Assembly (NCBI RefSeq): GCF_015221875.1
Contig: NZ_JACYGY010000001.1
Span: 1,054,001-1,118,000, forward strand
Direction of reading: 5' to 3'
DNA from: Dyadobacter subterraneus
GTDB taxonomy: Bacteria; Bacteroidota; Bacteroidia; Cytophagales; Spirosomataceae
DNA: 64,000 nucleotides
The position numbers and the translations under genes were made by a program. Positions 27,158-36,086 of the stretch are shown here, one piece after another (the stretch's first letter is position 1; every line of letters begins with the position of its first letter). The notes under the pieces are model-generated. The model ran no database searches and was not told the origin of the DNA. It saw nothing but the letters and a program-made list of their open reading frames with translations.

Positions 27158-28252
27158 TCAATGTCCGTGATCGGCGTGGCCATGCTCTTCAATAGCACTT
27201 CCGATGTACATAGACGATAACAGGGTAAAAATAAATGCCTGGATAAACGCCACCATGATTTCGATGAAGTTAAGGAACAGGGCAAATAATGAGATCACCG
27301 GAGCAATGAACATGCTCTGGAAAATAAAGATCAATCCAAAAAGACTTAAAAGGATAATGTGACCAGCTGTCATGTTTGCAAAAAGACGAACCATAAGAGA
27401 GAACGGCTTCATGAACACACCTACAACCTCAACAGGAATCATGATAAGCAACAATGGAGCAGGAACGCCCGGAGGACTTACAAGGTGTTTGTAATAGTTT
27501 TTGTTTGCATTGATGTGAACAATAATGAAAGTGATCACAGCAAGTGTCATCGTGATGGCAATGTTTCCTGTAACGTTTGCTGCACCCGGAAGAAGACCTA
27601 GAATGTTATTGACAAGGATAAAGAAAAACAATGTCAAAAGGTATGGAAGGTATTTTTCGTAGTTAGGACCAACGTTTGGTTTAACAACATCGTCACGAAT
27701 GAAAAGAATAACGATTTCCATTGCAGACTGGAATCCTTTCGGTGCTTTGCCTACATTACGTTGGTAAGCTTTACCAATGCTTGTAAAGATAAGAACCAGA
27801 ATGATTGCGCTAAGCATCATGGAAGCTACGTTTTTCGTAATTGAAAAGTCATAGATCTTACGCTCGTGGTCAACAGGCTCAACCGTTTCAGAATCTCCGT
27901 GAACTAGATGATAACCATTGTATTCATGGTGCTCATTGTGGAAGTTGGAAGATGAGAATACTTCAATTCCGCGGTCAGCAGAATAAAGAATTACAGGAAG
28001 AGGAATAGCAACACCATGAGAGAATTCCCACTCGTGAGAGTCCGCAATGTGGTGCATGATCATCTGTCCGATGTTAAATTTCTCTTCGGACTCTTCCAGA
28101 TTATGTTCTATTTCGTGCTCTTCTTTATTTACAGAATCAGCGATCGGATTCTGGTCAGCGTGACCCGATTCCTGAGCTTGCGTCGGAAGGTTAAAAAGGC
28201 AGGTTGCCGCTACTAGGGCAGTCGTTATAAAGAGTCTTAAAGGCGTATACAT
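27158..28252 (-). CDS. atpB: F0F1 ATP synthase subunit a, with long N-terminal extension
   Basis: The 364-residue protein is about 90 residues longer than E. coli subunit a. A signal-like segment (about 1-26) is followed by an acidic, His-rich periplasmic region to about 135, as in other Bacteroidota. The membrane part has the essential Arg in MVRLFANMTAGHIILL and ends with IEIMVAFIQAFIFTLLSSMYIG and a His-rich tail. It forms the proton half-channels against the c ring. It is the first large gene after the atpI-like genes. Confidence 0.96.
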   Translation of the reverse strand: MYTPLRLFITTALVAATCLFNLPTQAQESGHADQNPIADSVNKEEHEIEHNLEESEEKFNIGQMIMHHIADSHEWEFSHGVAIPLPVILYSADRGIEVFSSSNFHNEHHEYNGYHLVHGDSETVEPVDHERKIYDFSITKNVASMMLSAIILVLIFTSIGKAYQRNVGKAPKGFQSAMEIVILFIRDDVVKPNVGPNYEKYLPYLLTLFFFILVNNILGLLPGAANVTGNIAITMTLAVITFIIVHINANKNYYKHLVSPPGVPAPLLLIMIPVEVVGVFMKPFSLMVRLFANMTAGHIILLSLFGLIFIFQSMFIAPVISLFALFLNFIEIMVAFIQAFIFTLLSSMYIGSAIEEHGHADHGH

Positions 28253-28276
28253 AAATGCTTGAAATACTATGCTTTG

Positions 28277-28636
28277 TCAATCGCGGCGCAAGTTACAATA
28301 CAAACCATATATTTCAAAGCATGTATAAAATAAATACAGTGCAAAAAAGTTGAGAACAAATGTAAATGAATCAGTTAACCCTGAATATAAAAATATGGCT
28401 ATAAAGATTATGCTCAGTATTAGCCGCCCGACGATGGTAGAAAGGTAAAAGGTTACAAATTTTTCGCGATTGTTTTTCAGACCGTATTCCATCAGTCTGT
28501 GAATAAGAAACGACAGCATGACAAAGAACGCCAGGATGTACCATATATTAGGATGTATCCAGGCAGCATTGACAAAACGCTGTACTAGAAATAATGCAAT
28601 TGCTAAAATAACTGAGGCAATAATGCTTCGTAACAT
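28277..28636 (-). CDS. Small membrane protein of the ATP synthase operon (AtpI-like)
   Basis: About 119 residues with four predicted membrane helices (SIIASVILAIALFLVQRF, YILAFFVMLSFLIHRL, LILSIIFIAIFLY, FVLNFFALYLFYTCFEIY). Position between the AtpZ/AtpI gene and atpB suggests a role in c-ring assembly or ion supply like AtpI, but no firm family match is made. ATG 28636 is chosen because the helices start there. A GTG at 28699 overlaps the stop of the upstream gene (GTGA) and would add 21 residues; translational coupling makes this a serious alternative. Confidence 0.75.
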   Translation of the reverse strand: MLRSIIASVILAIALFLVQRFVNAAWIHPNIWYILAFFVMLSFLIHRLMEYGLKNNREKFVTFYLSTIVGRLILSIIFIAIFLYSGLTDSFTFVLNFFALYLFYTCFEIYGLYCNLRRD

Positions 28637-28695
28637 GTGAACTGAAAATGGTAAATTTAAATCCTGATATTTTGTAGACAAATGGTGACAAATAA

Positions 28696-28962
28696 TCACT
28701 TCACCTTTGGCATACTGCGTATTAATAAGTATAAAGATGCAGCAATGGAATTGAGTGATAACACCAAAGTCCAGACCGGGGTTTTATTCATTTGCCACTG
28801 GTCAAGTTTATAACCTGCATAAGTGAAAACCAGAATGGTTCCTAGCATTTGCATGGCCATTCCTGAATATCTGATGAAGTTTGAAGGCGTTTTTCTGGAA
28901 TTTCCCTTTGATAGGGAAGGTTTATTTTCTGGATTTTTCCATTCATTTTTATCTTCTTCCAT
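28696..28962 (-). CDS. AtpZ/AtpI family protein
   Basis: This 88-residue protein has a charged N-terminal tail and two membrane helices (SGMAMQMLGTILVFTYAGYKLDQW and TLVLSLNSIAASLYLLIR). The first helix with the following GYKLDQW is the AtpZ/AtpI pattern. These proteins help assemble the c ring and may take part in Mg or Ca uptake. It is the first gene of the operon and is divergent from the SprE-like gene, 92 bases away. Confidence 0.9.
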   Translation of the reverse strand: MEEDKNEWKNPENKPSLSKGNSRKTPSNFIRYSGMAMQMLGTILVFTYAGYKLDQWQMNKTPVWTLVLSLNSIAASLYLLIRSMPKVK

Positions 28963-29054
28963 GTGCTTTTTGTAGAATTTATAGGTAAAGTTGCTTCAAA
29001 TTTTGCAAATGGCATTATCTTCGATACGTTATTAAGTAAAATACCGTTTTAGCT

Positions 29055-31316
29055 TTGCCAGGAAAAGATAAAATATCATCCATAAAGTCTTTATTTGTGA
29101 CTCATACACTAGCCCGTTTTATTCAAACATTAGCGTTCTGTCTCCTGTTTGTATGTATACTGATCGGGTGCTCTCAATACAGTTCCCGACCGGCGGCTGT
29201 AAATTTTCATAATGTTGCTTCTCATTACAACGCGTACTTTATTGCCGAGCAGGATATGCTTGATGCGGAATTCGCTATGCGTGCCGCTTTCAAAGAGGAT
29301 TACAACCAGCTTCTGCCAATTTTAATGCCTCTGGACTCAATCCTGGCACTTCCTGTGAAACCGCAATTGCTGGATGCCATCAAGAAAACTTCCATTGTTG
29401 CAGAAAAACATCAGAACAGCAAGTGGGTGGATAACAGCTATATCATTTTAGGAAAATCCCGACTATATCTGGGTCAGTGGGCCGATGGTTTGGAAGCATT
29501 ACGTTACGTTTATGCCAACGGTAAAGATGAAAATGATAAAAATAATGCGCTTATCGTTCTGATGCGCGCATATATCAGTCGCAAGGATTATTCCAATGCA
29601 CTTGGCGTTGCAGAATATCTGAGCCAGCAACCATTATCAAAAGCAGCTACCAAAGATTTTTATCTGACAAAAGCATATTTGCATCAGCAGAATGGAGAGT
29701 ATCTGACTTCGGTTGCCATTTTGGAAGAAACATTTCCGTTGCTGAGTAAATCTATTGAAACGGCAAGATTGCATTTCGCAGCTGCGCAGATGTATGATCG
29801 TCTTGGGCAATTTGCTCTGGCAAACAAACATTACAAAAGTGTCAGCAAAAACCGGCCGGATTATGATCTTGGATTTTATTCTTCCATGAATTCATTACAA
29901 AACCAGGTTATTATCAATCCGAAAACCGATGTTTCTTCGGTAGGTTTTGACAAAATGCTCCGTGACAGAAAAAATAATGATCTGCGTGACCGGATTTATT
30001 TTACAATGGGACTTCTTGCTGAGCATAGAAAACAGTTGCCGGAAGCAGTAAAATATTTACAAAAATCAGCTTCGTTGGCATCAGGGAAAAATAATGTTCA
30101 GAAAGCTTATACCTATTTACAGCTTGCCCGGATCCATTATGATGCGCTTGAAAGATATGAACTGGCAAAAGCTTATTATGACAGTGCCTTAATTATTCTA
30201 CCAAAAGACGCCCAGGAATATCGTGTTGTATCAGACCGCAAACTCGCTTTGGATAATTTTGTCACACAGCTTACCATTGTTAAAATGGAAGACAGTTTGC
30301 AGATTCTTTCTCATATGAATCCCAAAGCGCTGGATGACAAAATCGACAATATTATTGAGGAACAGGAAAAGGCGAGGATTGAAGACGAAAAACGCCTGAA
30401 AGCCGCCCAACTTGCTGCAAATAACCAGATCAATTTAAATTCGGGAACATCCATAAGCAGCAGCACGGATCGTCGGTGGGAACTCTATGATCCTGCTTTA
30501 ATTAACCAGGGGAAAATCGAGTTCCGCAGACTTTGGGGAAATCGTGTGCTTGAAGATGACTGGCGCAGAAGTACAAAACAATTAACTTCTGTGGCTGCAA
30601 GGGGAAATAATTCGGCTGACAGTGCGTCAAATGGCAGAGGACTTCCGGCGGTAGCAGCAGAACCTGTGATGGCAAAAGGAACTGCGATTTGGCAGGCAAG
30701 ACATGACAATCTTAAAAAGAATATTCCGTTGACAGATTCAAGTTTTGCAGTTTCTCAAAAAAGAAAAGAAGATGCTTTATATAATCTCGGAAAAATCTAC
30801 CGCTTCGATTTAAAAGAACCGGATCGCGCCGTTGTAACATTTAACAGGGTTTTGACAGAATATCCAAAGACGCAATACAGGGAAGAGATTTATTATCTGA
30901 TGTATCTGACACTTCCGGAAAATGATCAGAATCGGGTTGCCTGGAAAGATAAGCTTACCTCGGAATTCCCCAATTCAACCTATGCAAGACTGGTTAATAA
31001 GTCGGTCGGAACCGGAGCCGATGATAAAAACAGAAATAATCCTGTGAAGGCTTACGAAAGTGCTTATCAATTGTATGCGAACGGAAATTACACCAAGGCA
31101 CTTGAAGATATCGAAGCTGATTTGCCCGCATATAAAGGAAGTATGCTGGAAGATAAATTTGCACTACTCAGAGTATTTTTAGTGGGGAAAGTCAGAGGAC
31201 GGGAGGCCTATCTGCAAGCTATTAACGAATTTGTTCGTTTATATCCCGGCAGCATTTATTTGCCACGACTTAAAGAAATGCAGGAATCTCGCGAAATTTC
31301 GGTTGGAAAGAGATAA
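29055..31316 (+). CDS. TPR lipoprotein, PorW/SprE-like type IX secretion component
   Basis: The 753-residue protein has a lipoprotein signal (LFVCILIGC, Cys39) and many TPR-like helix pairs to the end. The segment NFHNVASHYNAYFIAEQDM after the signal, and DYNQLLPILMP, resemble SprE/PorW, an outer-membrane lipoprotein needed for T9SS and gliding in other Bacteroidota. A Gln/Lys-rich coil lies near residues 430-460. No ATG is available: TTG 29055 is given, and GTG 29097 would give a more usual 24-residue signal. The T9SS role is inferred from this similarity and from the T9SS client at 6109-7782. Confidence 0.82.
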   Translation: MPGKDKISSIKSLFVTHTLARFIQTLAFCLLFVCILIGCSQYSSRPAAVNFHNVASHYNAYFIAEQDMLDAEFAMRAAFKEDYNQLLPILMPLDSILALPVKPQLLDAIKKTSIVAEKHQNSKWVDNSYIILGKSRLYLGQWADGLEALRYVYANGKDENDKNNALIVLMRAYISRKDYSNALGVAEYLSQQPLSKAATKDFYLTKAYLHQQNGEYLTSVAILEETFPLLSKSIETARLHFAAAQMYDRLGQFALANKHYKSVSKNRPDYDLGFYSSMNSLQNQVIINPKTDVSSVGFDKMLRDRKNNDLRDRIYFTMGLLAEHRKQLPEAVKYLQKSASLASGKNNVQKAYTYLQLARIHYDALERYELAKAYYDSALIILPKDAQEYRVVSDRKLALDNFVTQLTIVKMEDSLQILSHMNPKALDDKIDNIIEEQEKARIEDEKRLKAAQLAANNQINLNSGTSISSSTDRRWELYDPALINQGKIEFRRLWGNRVLEDDWRRSTKQLTSVAARGNNSADSASNGRGLPAVAAEPVMAKGTAIWQARHDNLKKNIPLTDSSFAVSQKRKEDALYNLGKIYRFDLKEPDRAVVTFNRVLTEYPKTQYREEIYYLMYLTLPENDQNRVAWKDKLTSEFPNSTYARLVNKSVGTGADDKNRNNPVKAYESAYQLYANGNYTKALEDIEADLPAYKGSMLEDKFALLRVFLVGKVRGREAYLQAINEFVRLYPGSIYLPRLKEMQESREISVGKR

Positions 31317-31329
31317 TTCATGGAAATTG

Positions 31330-31337
31330 TATCTTTG
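31330..31337 (+). promoter_or_regulatory. Predicted -7 promoter box for the PBP1A pair
   Basis: TATCTTTG matches TAnnTTTG exactly and lies 52 bases before ATG 31390, just after the stop of the SprE-like gene. A TTG about 24 bases upstream could be a weak -33 box. It suggests the two PBP genes have their own promoter. Confidence 0.45.
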
Positions 31338-31389
31338 TTGACTTGATTGATCCGTTTAAATACGATTCACAAATAAATTATCCCCACTT

Positions 31390-33687
31390 ATGATTGAATT
31401 GCAGCCAGGAAAATATCGTCGCAGCATTGTCCGCCTTTGGAAATATGCAGCAATTGGCCTGGGTCTTTTTTTATTTTACATTTTCTCCGTCAGCGTAAAT
31501 TTATTATGGCTTTTCGGTGGAATGCCAGACCTTAAAACGCTCGAAAATCCTAAAAGTGAACTTGCTTCCGAACTGATTTCGGAAGACGGAAAATCTCTGG
31601 GAAAATATTTCTTTGAAAACCGCACGCCGATTGAATTTGACCAGATTTCACCCAATCTTATTGAAGCGCTGGTCGCGACAGAAGATGCCCGTTTTGTAAA
31701 TCACTCGGGTATAGATCCAAGAAGTTTGGCGCGTGTATTTAAAGGTGTTGTTTCAGGAAATTCCAGTTCTGGTGGTGGTAGTACGCTTACGCAGCAGGTT
31801 GCCAAAAACCTTTTTGAGACCCGTTCTGAGAAGTATGAAGGTGTTCTCGGTAAAATTCCTTTGGTAAGAACAGTAATTGCAAAGACCAAAGAGTGGATTC
31901 TTTCTGTGGTTTTGGAAAGAAAATATACCAAAAGGGAAATCATGATGATGTACCTGAATACGGTATCTTTTGGAAATAATACTTATGGAATTAAAGTCGC
32001 CGCCAAAACTTATTTCGATAAAGATGCATGGGATCTTGACGTCCGTGAAGCTGCCCTTTTGGTTGGGATGCTTCAAAATCCAACCTTATATAATCCGCTA
32101 AGATTTCCTACCAATGCGCTGAACCGTAGAAATACAGTTTTGGCACAAATGGTAAAATACAATTACCTGTCGGTAGAAAAATTTGTGACTTTGAAAGATA
32201 AGTCGCTGGGGATGAAATTCACTGTTGATGGACATAATACCGGTTTGGCTCCTTATTTCAGAGAATCCATGCGTGGATATATGAAAGCATGGGTAAAACA
32301 ATTTAATGAAGAAAACGGAACCGATCTGGATTTATATACCAGCGGACTTAGGATCTATACCACCATTGATTCCCGGATGCAAAAGTATCAGGAAGAAGCA
32401 CTGAATGAACATATGCGCACGCAGCAAAAACTTTTTGATGCGCACTGGGCGGACAGAAATCCTTGGGCAACTCCGGACGGAAAAGAGATACCTGGATTTA
32501 TTGAAAAAGCAGTCCGTGCACTACCTTATTTCAATGTTTTGAAAAAAGAAGTAGGGGAAAAAGAAGCATGGAAAGTTATGCGCCGCAAGTACAAAATGAA
32601 AGTTTTTTCTTACGATGGAGAAAAGGAAGTGACTATGAGTCCGATCGATTCTCTGCGTTATTACAAAAGATTTTTGCATGCAGGCATGATGTCAATGGAT
32701 CCGCGGAACGGACAGATCAAGGCATGGGTTGGCGGTGTTAATTTTAAATATTTCAAATACGATCACGTAAAACAGGGAGCTCGTCAGCCTGGTTCTACAT
32801 TCAAGCCTTTCGTTTACGTTTCAGCTTTGGACAAAAACTTTTTGACACCATGTGACAGAATTATGGATGCACCCGTTCATTTTGGTCTGTCAGATGGCGT
32901 TCCGGGTGGCTGGACACCGCATAACTCCGGTAACAAATTTTCTTATCGCCCTCTGTCGCTTAGACAAGCCCTTGGGAAATCTGTAAACTCTGTAAGTGCC
33001 AATATTATTAAAATGGTTAAGCCCAATACTGTTGTAGAATATGCACACAAACTGGGTATCACAAGCAAATTAAATCCAAAACCATCCCTTTGTCTCGGTA
33101 TCAGTTCGGTAACTGTTTTTGAAATGGTAAACGCTTATTGCGCTTTTGCAAATGGCGGACACAGAACAGAAGCGATGTCGATTTTAAGAATTGAAGATCG
33201 TAACGGAAATGTTTTACAACAGTTTTACCAAAAACAAAATCAGGAATTAAGTGAAAATATGGCATACAGTATGCTATATCTGATGCGTGGTGCGGTGGAG
33301 GATCCGGGTGGAACAGCCAGTCGTTTAAGAACTTATGGCGTAACCGAAGGGAATGAAATTGCAGCTAAAACAGGAACTTCCCAGAATTATTCTGACGGAT
33401 GGTTTATGGGGATGACGCAACATCTGGTTTCAGGAATCTGGGTTGGCGGAGAAGATATGTCAATACATTTTAGAACGATGCAACTCGGACAAGGTGGTCA
33501 CGTTGCGATGCCGGCATGGGGTTTGTATATGAAAAAAGTATATGACGATCCGACGCTGGTTCAATATAAAAAAGGGACATTCAACAAACCGGAAAATTTT
33601 GTTCTAAATTGTGGAAATGTTGCTTCTGACAGCACAGATACCTATATTCCGCCTTCACGCTCCGACGACGAAGGAGCTTTGTTTTAA
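31390..33687 (+). CDS. Class A penicillin-binding protein (PBP1A type), copy 1
   Basis: The 765-residue bifunctional enzyme has a membrane anchor (about 17-38), a GT51 glycosyltransferase domain with Glu98 in TEDARFVNHSG, GGSTLTQQVAKN and LNTVSFGNNTYGI, and a transpeptidase domain with Ser469 in GSTFK, SVN (531-533) and KTGTS (Lys660). It polymerises and cross-links peptidoglycan in the periplasm. All key residues are present. A near-copy follows after 25 bases, and the two start with the same 13 residues and end with the same SDSTDTYIPPS. Confidence 0.96.
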   Translation: MIELQPGKYRRSIVRLWKYAAIGLGLFLFYIFSVSVNLLWLFGGMPDLKTLENPKSELASELISEDGKSLGKYFFENRTPIEFDQISPNLIEALVATEDARFVNHSGIDPRSLARVFKGVVSGNSSSGGGSTLTQQVAKNLFETRSEKYEGVLGKIPLVRTVIAKTKEWILSVVLERKYTKREIMMMYLNTVSFGNNTYGIKVAAKTYFDKDAWDLDVREAALLVGMLQNPTLYNPLRFPTNALNRRNTVLAQMVKYNYLSVEKFVTLKDKSLGMKFTVDGHNTGLAPYFRESMRGYMKAWVKQFNEENGTDLDLYTSGLRIYTTIDSRMQKYQEEALNEHMRTQQKLFDAHWADRNPWATPDGKEIPGFIEKAVRALPYFNVLKKEVGEKEAWKVMRRKYKMKVFSYDGEKEVTMSPIDSLRYYKRFLHAGMMSMDPRNGQIKAWVGGVNFKYFKYDHVKQGARQPGSTFKPFVYVSALDKNFLTPCDRIMDAPVHFGLSDGVPGGWTPHNSGNKFSYRPLSLRQALGKSVNSVSANIIKMVKPNTVVEYAHKLGITSKLNPKPSLCLGISSVTVFEMVNAYCAFANGGHRTEAMSILRIEDRNGNVLQQFYQKQNQELSENMAYSMLYLMRGAVEDPGGTASRLRTYGVTEGNEIAAKTGTSQNYSDGWFMGMTQHLVSGIWVGGEDMSIHFRTMQLGQGGHVAMPAWGLYMKKVYDDPTLVQYKKGTFNKPENFVLNCGNVASDSTDTYIPPSRSDDEGALF

Positions 33688-33712
33688 CTAATAACCAAGG
33701 AAACTTTATTTT

Positions 33713-35989
33713 ATGATTGAATTGCAGCCAGGGAAATACCGACGCAGCATTATTCGCGTCTGGTTGTTTACAGCATTGGGCCTGGGGCTATTTATACTTT
33801 ACATTGTTGCCGTAAGTTTTAATTTTTTATGGCTATTCGGCGGAATGCCGGATCTTGTTACCCTTGAAAATCCAAAAAGTGAGCTTGCTTCTGAATTAAT
33901 TTCCCAGGATGGAAAATCTCTGGGCAAATATTTCTTTGAAAATCGTACGCCAGTAGAATTTGAACAGGTTTCAAAAAATGTTACCGATGCATTGGTGGCA
34001 ACAGAAGATGCCCGTTTCCTGAATCATTCCGGTATTGATCCGAGAAGTATGCTGCGGGTTGCCAAAGGTGTTTTGCTGGGAAATCCAAGTTCGGGTGGAG
34101 GAAGTACTTTGACACAACAGGTCGCGAAAAATCTTTTTGAAACACGTTCTGAAAAGTTTGAAGGCCTGCTTGGTAAAATTCCGTTCGTCAGAACCGTTAT
34201 TGCCAAAACCAAAGAATGGATTTTGTCGGTGACTTTGGAAAGGAAGTATACAAAGCGGGAAATCATGATGATGTACCTGAATACGGTTTCGTTTGGTAAT
34301 AATACATTTGGTATAAAAGTCGCCTCTAAAACATATTTTGATAAAGAACCGTCCGATCTGGAAGTTAGTGAAGCGGCATTGCTGGTTGGAATGCTGCAAA
34401 ATCCAACTTTGTACAATCCACTCAGGTTTCCGGTAAATGCTACAAACCGCAGAAATACAGTTCTGGCTCAAATGGCAAAATATGATTATTTGCCGGAAGA
34501 GGAATTCGAAAGTTTAAAAGAAAAACCACTTGCATTAAGGTTTACGGTCGATGGACATAATACGGGTCCGGCGCCTTATTTCCGTGAATCCATGCGTGGA
34601 TATATGCGTGCCTGGGTGAAACAATATAATGACGACAATGGTACTGATTATGATTTGTATACAAGCGGTTTACGAATTTACACTACCATCGATTCCCGTT
34701 TGCAGCAGTATCAGGAGGAGGCGCTGAATGAGCATATGAAAACCCAGCAGAAACTTTTTGATGCGCATTGGAAAGGCAGAAATCCCTGGGCAGATGAAGA
34801 GGGTAAAGAAATACCAGGATTCATTGAAAAGGCAGTCAGAGCATTACCTTATTTCAAAGTTTTGAAAGCCGAAATTGGGGAAGACGAAGCCTGGAAAGTG
34901 ATGCAAAGACCTTATAAAATGAAGGTTTTTTCTTATGATGGAGAAAAAGAAGTGACAATGAGTCCGATGGATTCCATTCGTTATTATAAAAGATTTTTAC
35001 ACGCCGGAATGATGTCGATGGATCCAAGAAGCGGAGAAATCAAGGCCTGGGTTGGTGGTGTGAATTTCAAATATTTTAAATATGATCACGTAAAACAGGG
35101 TACTCGTCAGCCAGGCTCGACTTTTAAACCTTTTGTATATGTCGCCGCATTGGACAAAAACTTTCTGACGCCTTGTGACAAAATTGTTGATGCGCCTATT
35201 CCGGAAAATGAATACAATCCGCAAAATTCAAATGGGAAGTATACGAATCAGTCATTAACACTCAGACAGGCATTAGGGCAATCTGTCAATTCTGTCAGTG
35301 CTGCCATTATTCAAATGGAGAAACCAGAAACGGTGGTTGAATATGCACATAAGTTGGGAATTACCAGTAAACTGGATCCGTATCCCGCCCTTGCACTTGG
35401 CGTAAGTTCTGTTTCCGTTTTTGAAATGGTGAATGCTTATTGTGCTTTTGCCAACGGCGGATACCGCTCAGAAGCGATGACAATTTTAAGAATTGAAGAT
35501 CGTAACGGAAATGTTTTACAGGAATTTCACCAAAAACAAAACCAGGAATTGCAGGCCTCCATTGCGTATGACATGCTGTATTTGATGCGCGGTGCTGTTG
35601 AAGATAAAGGCGGAACTGCCGGTCGTCTGCATTCTTATGGGGTAACAAGCGGAAATGAAATTGCGGCAAAAACCGGAACAACGAACAATCATTCGGATAG
35701 CTGGTTTATGGGCATGACCCAAAATCTGGTTTCAGGGATTTGGGTTGGGGGAGAAGATATGCAAATACATTTCCGGACCATAGAGCTAGGACAAGGCGGA
35801 CGCGCAGCCATGCCGGCCTGGGGTTTATACATGAAAAAAGTCTACGACGACCAAACCCTGATCCAATACAGAAGAGGTCCGTTCATAAAACCGGAAAACT
35901 TTGTCCTGGATTGTGGAAACGTCGCATCTGATAGTACAGATACCTACATACCGCCATCAACAACAGACGACGAAGGAACTTCATTCTAA
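33713..35989 (+). CDS. Class A penicillin-binding protein (PBP1A type), copy 2
   Basis: The 758-residue product is a tandem paralog of the preceding PBP. Glu98, GGSTLTQQVAKN, the GSTFK nucleophile, SVNSVSAA and KTGTT are all intact, so both copies look active. Differences cluster between the SxxK and SxN motifs (residues about 485-515), where this copy has a shorter PENEYNPQNSNGKY segment in place of the Gly- and His-containing one. The 25-base gap and shared promoter suggest one transcript. It may differ in substrate, partner or beta-lactam sensitivity (inference). Confidence 0.96.
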   Translation: MIELQPGKYRRSIIRVWLFTALGLGLFILYIVAVSFNFLWLFGGMPDLVTLENPKSELASELISQDGKSLGKYFFENRTPVEFEQVSKNVTDALVATEDARFLNHSGIDPRSMLRVAKGVLLGNPSSGGGSTLTQQVAKNLFETRSEKFEGLLGKIPFVRTVIAKTKEWILSVTLERKYTKREIMMMYLNTVSFGNNTFGIKVASKTYFDKEPSDLEVSEAALLVGMLQNPTLYNPLRFPVNATNRRNTVLAQMAKYDYLPEEEFESLKEKPLALRFTVDGHNTGPAPYFRESMRGYMRAWVKQYNDDNGTDYDLYTSGLRIYTTIDSRLQQYQEEALNEHMKTQQKLFDAHWKGRNPWADEEGKEIPGFIEKAVRALPYFKVLKAEIGEDEAWKVMQRPYKMKVFSYDGEKEVTMSPMDSIRYYKRFLHAGMMSMDPRSGEIKAWVGGVNFKYFKYDHVKQGTRQPGSTFKPFVYVAALDKNFLTPCDKIVDAPIPENEYNPQNSNGKYTNQSLTLRQALGQSVNSVSAAIIQMEKPETVVEYAHKLGITSKLDPYPALALGVSSVSVFEMVNAYCAFANGGYRSEAMTILRIEDRNGNVLQEFHQKQNQELQASIAYDMLYLMRGAVEDKGGTAGRLHSYGVTSGNEIAAKTGTTNNHSDSWFMGMTQNLVSGIWVGGEDMQIHFRTIELGQGGRAAMPAWGLYMKKVYDDQTLIQYRRGPFIKPENFVLDCGNVASDSTDTYIPPSTTDDEGTSF

Positions 35990-36086
35990 AAATATAGTAA
36001 ACAAAATCCCAAAAAATCTTTAACTAATAAGTGGTGGAAAAACCCATTCACTCATTCTATCATTCACCCATTCAAAATTAATCCCC

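Noticed and set aside
33971..34471. 166-residue minus-strand frame
   Set aside because: It is opposite the well-conserved glycosyltransferase domain of the second PBP. A similar mirror frame exists opposite the first PBP, as expected for duplicated sequence.
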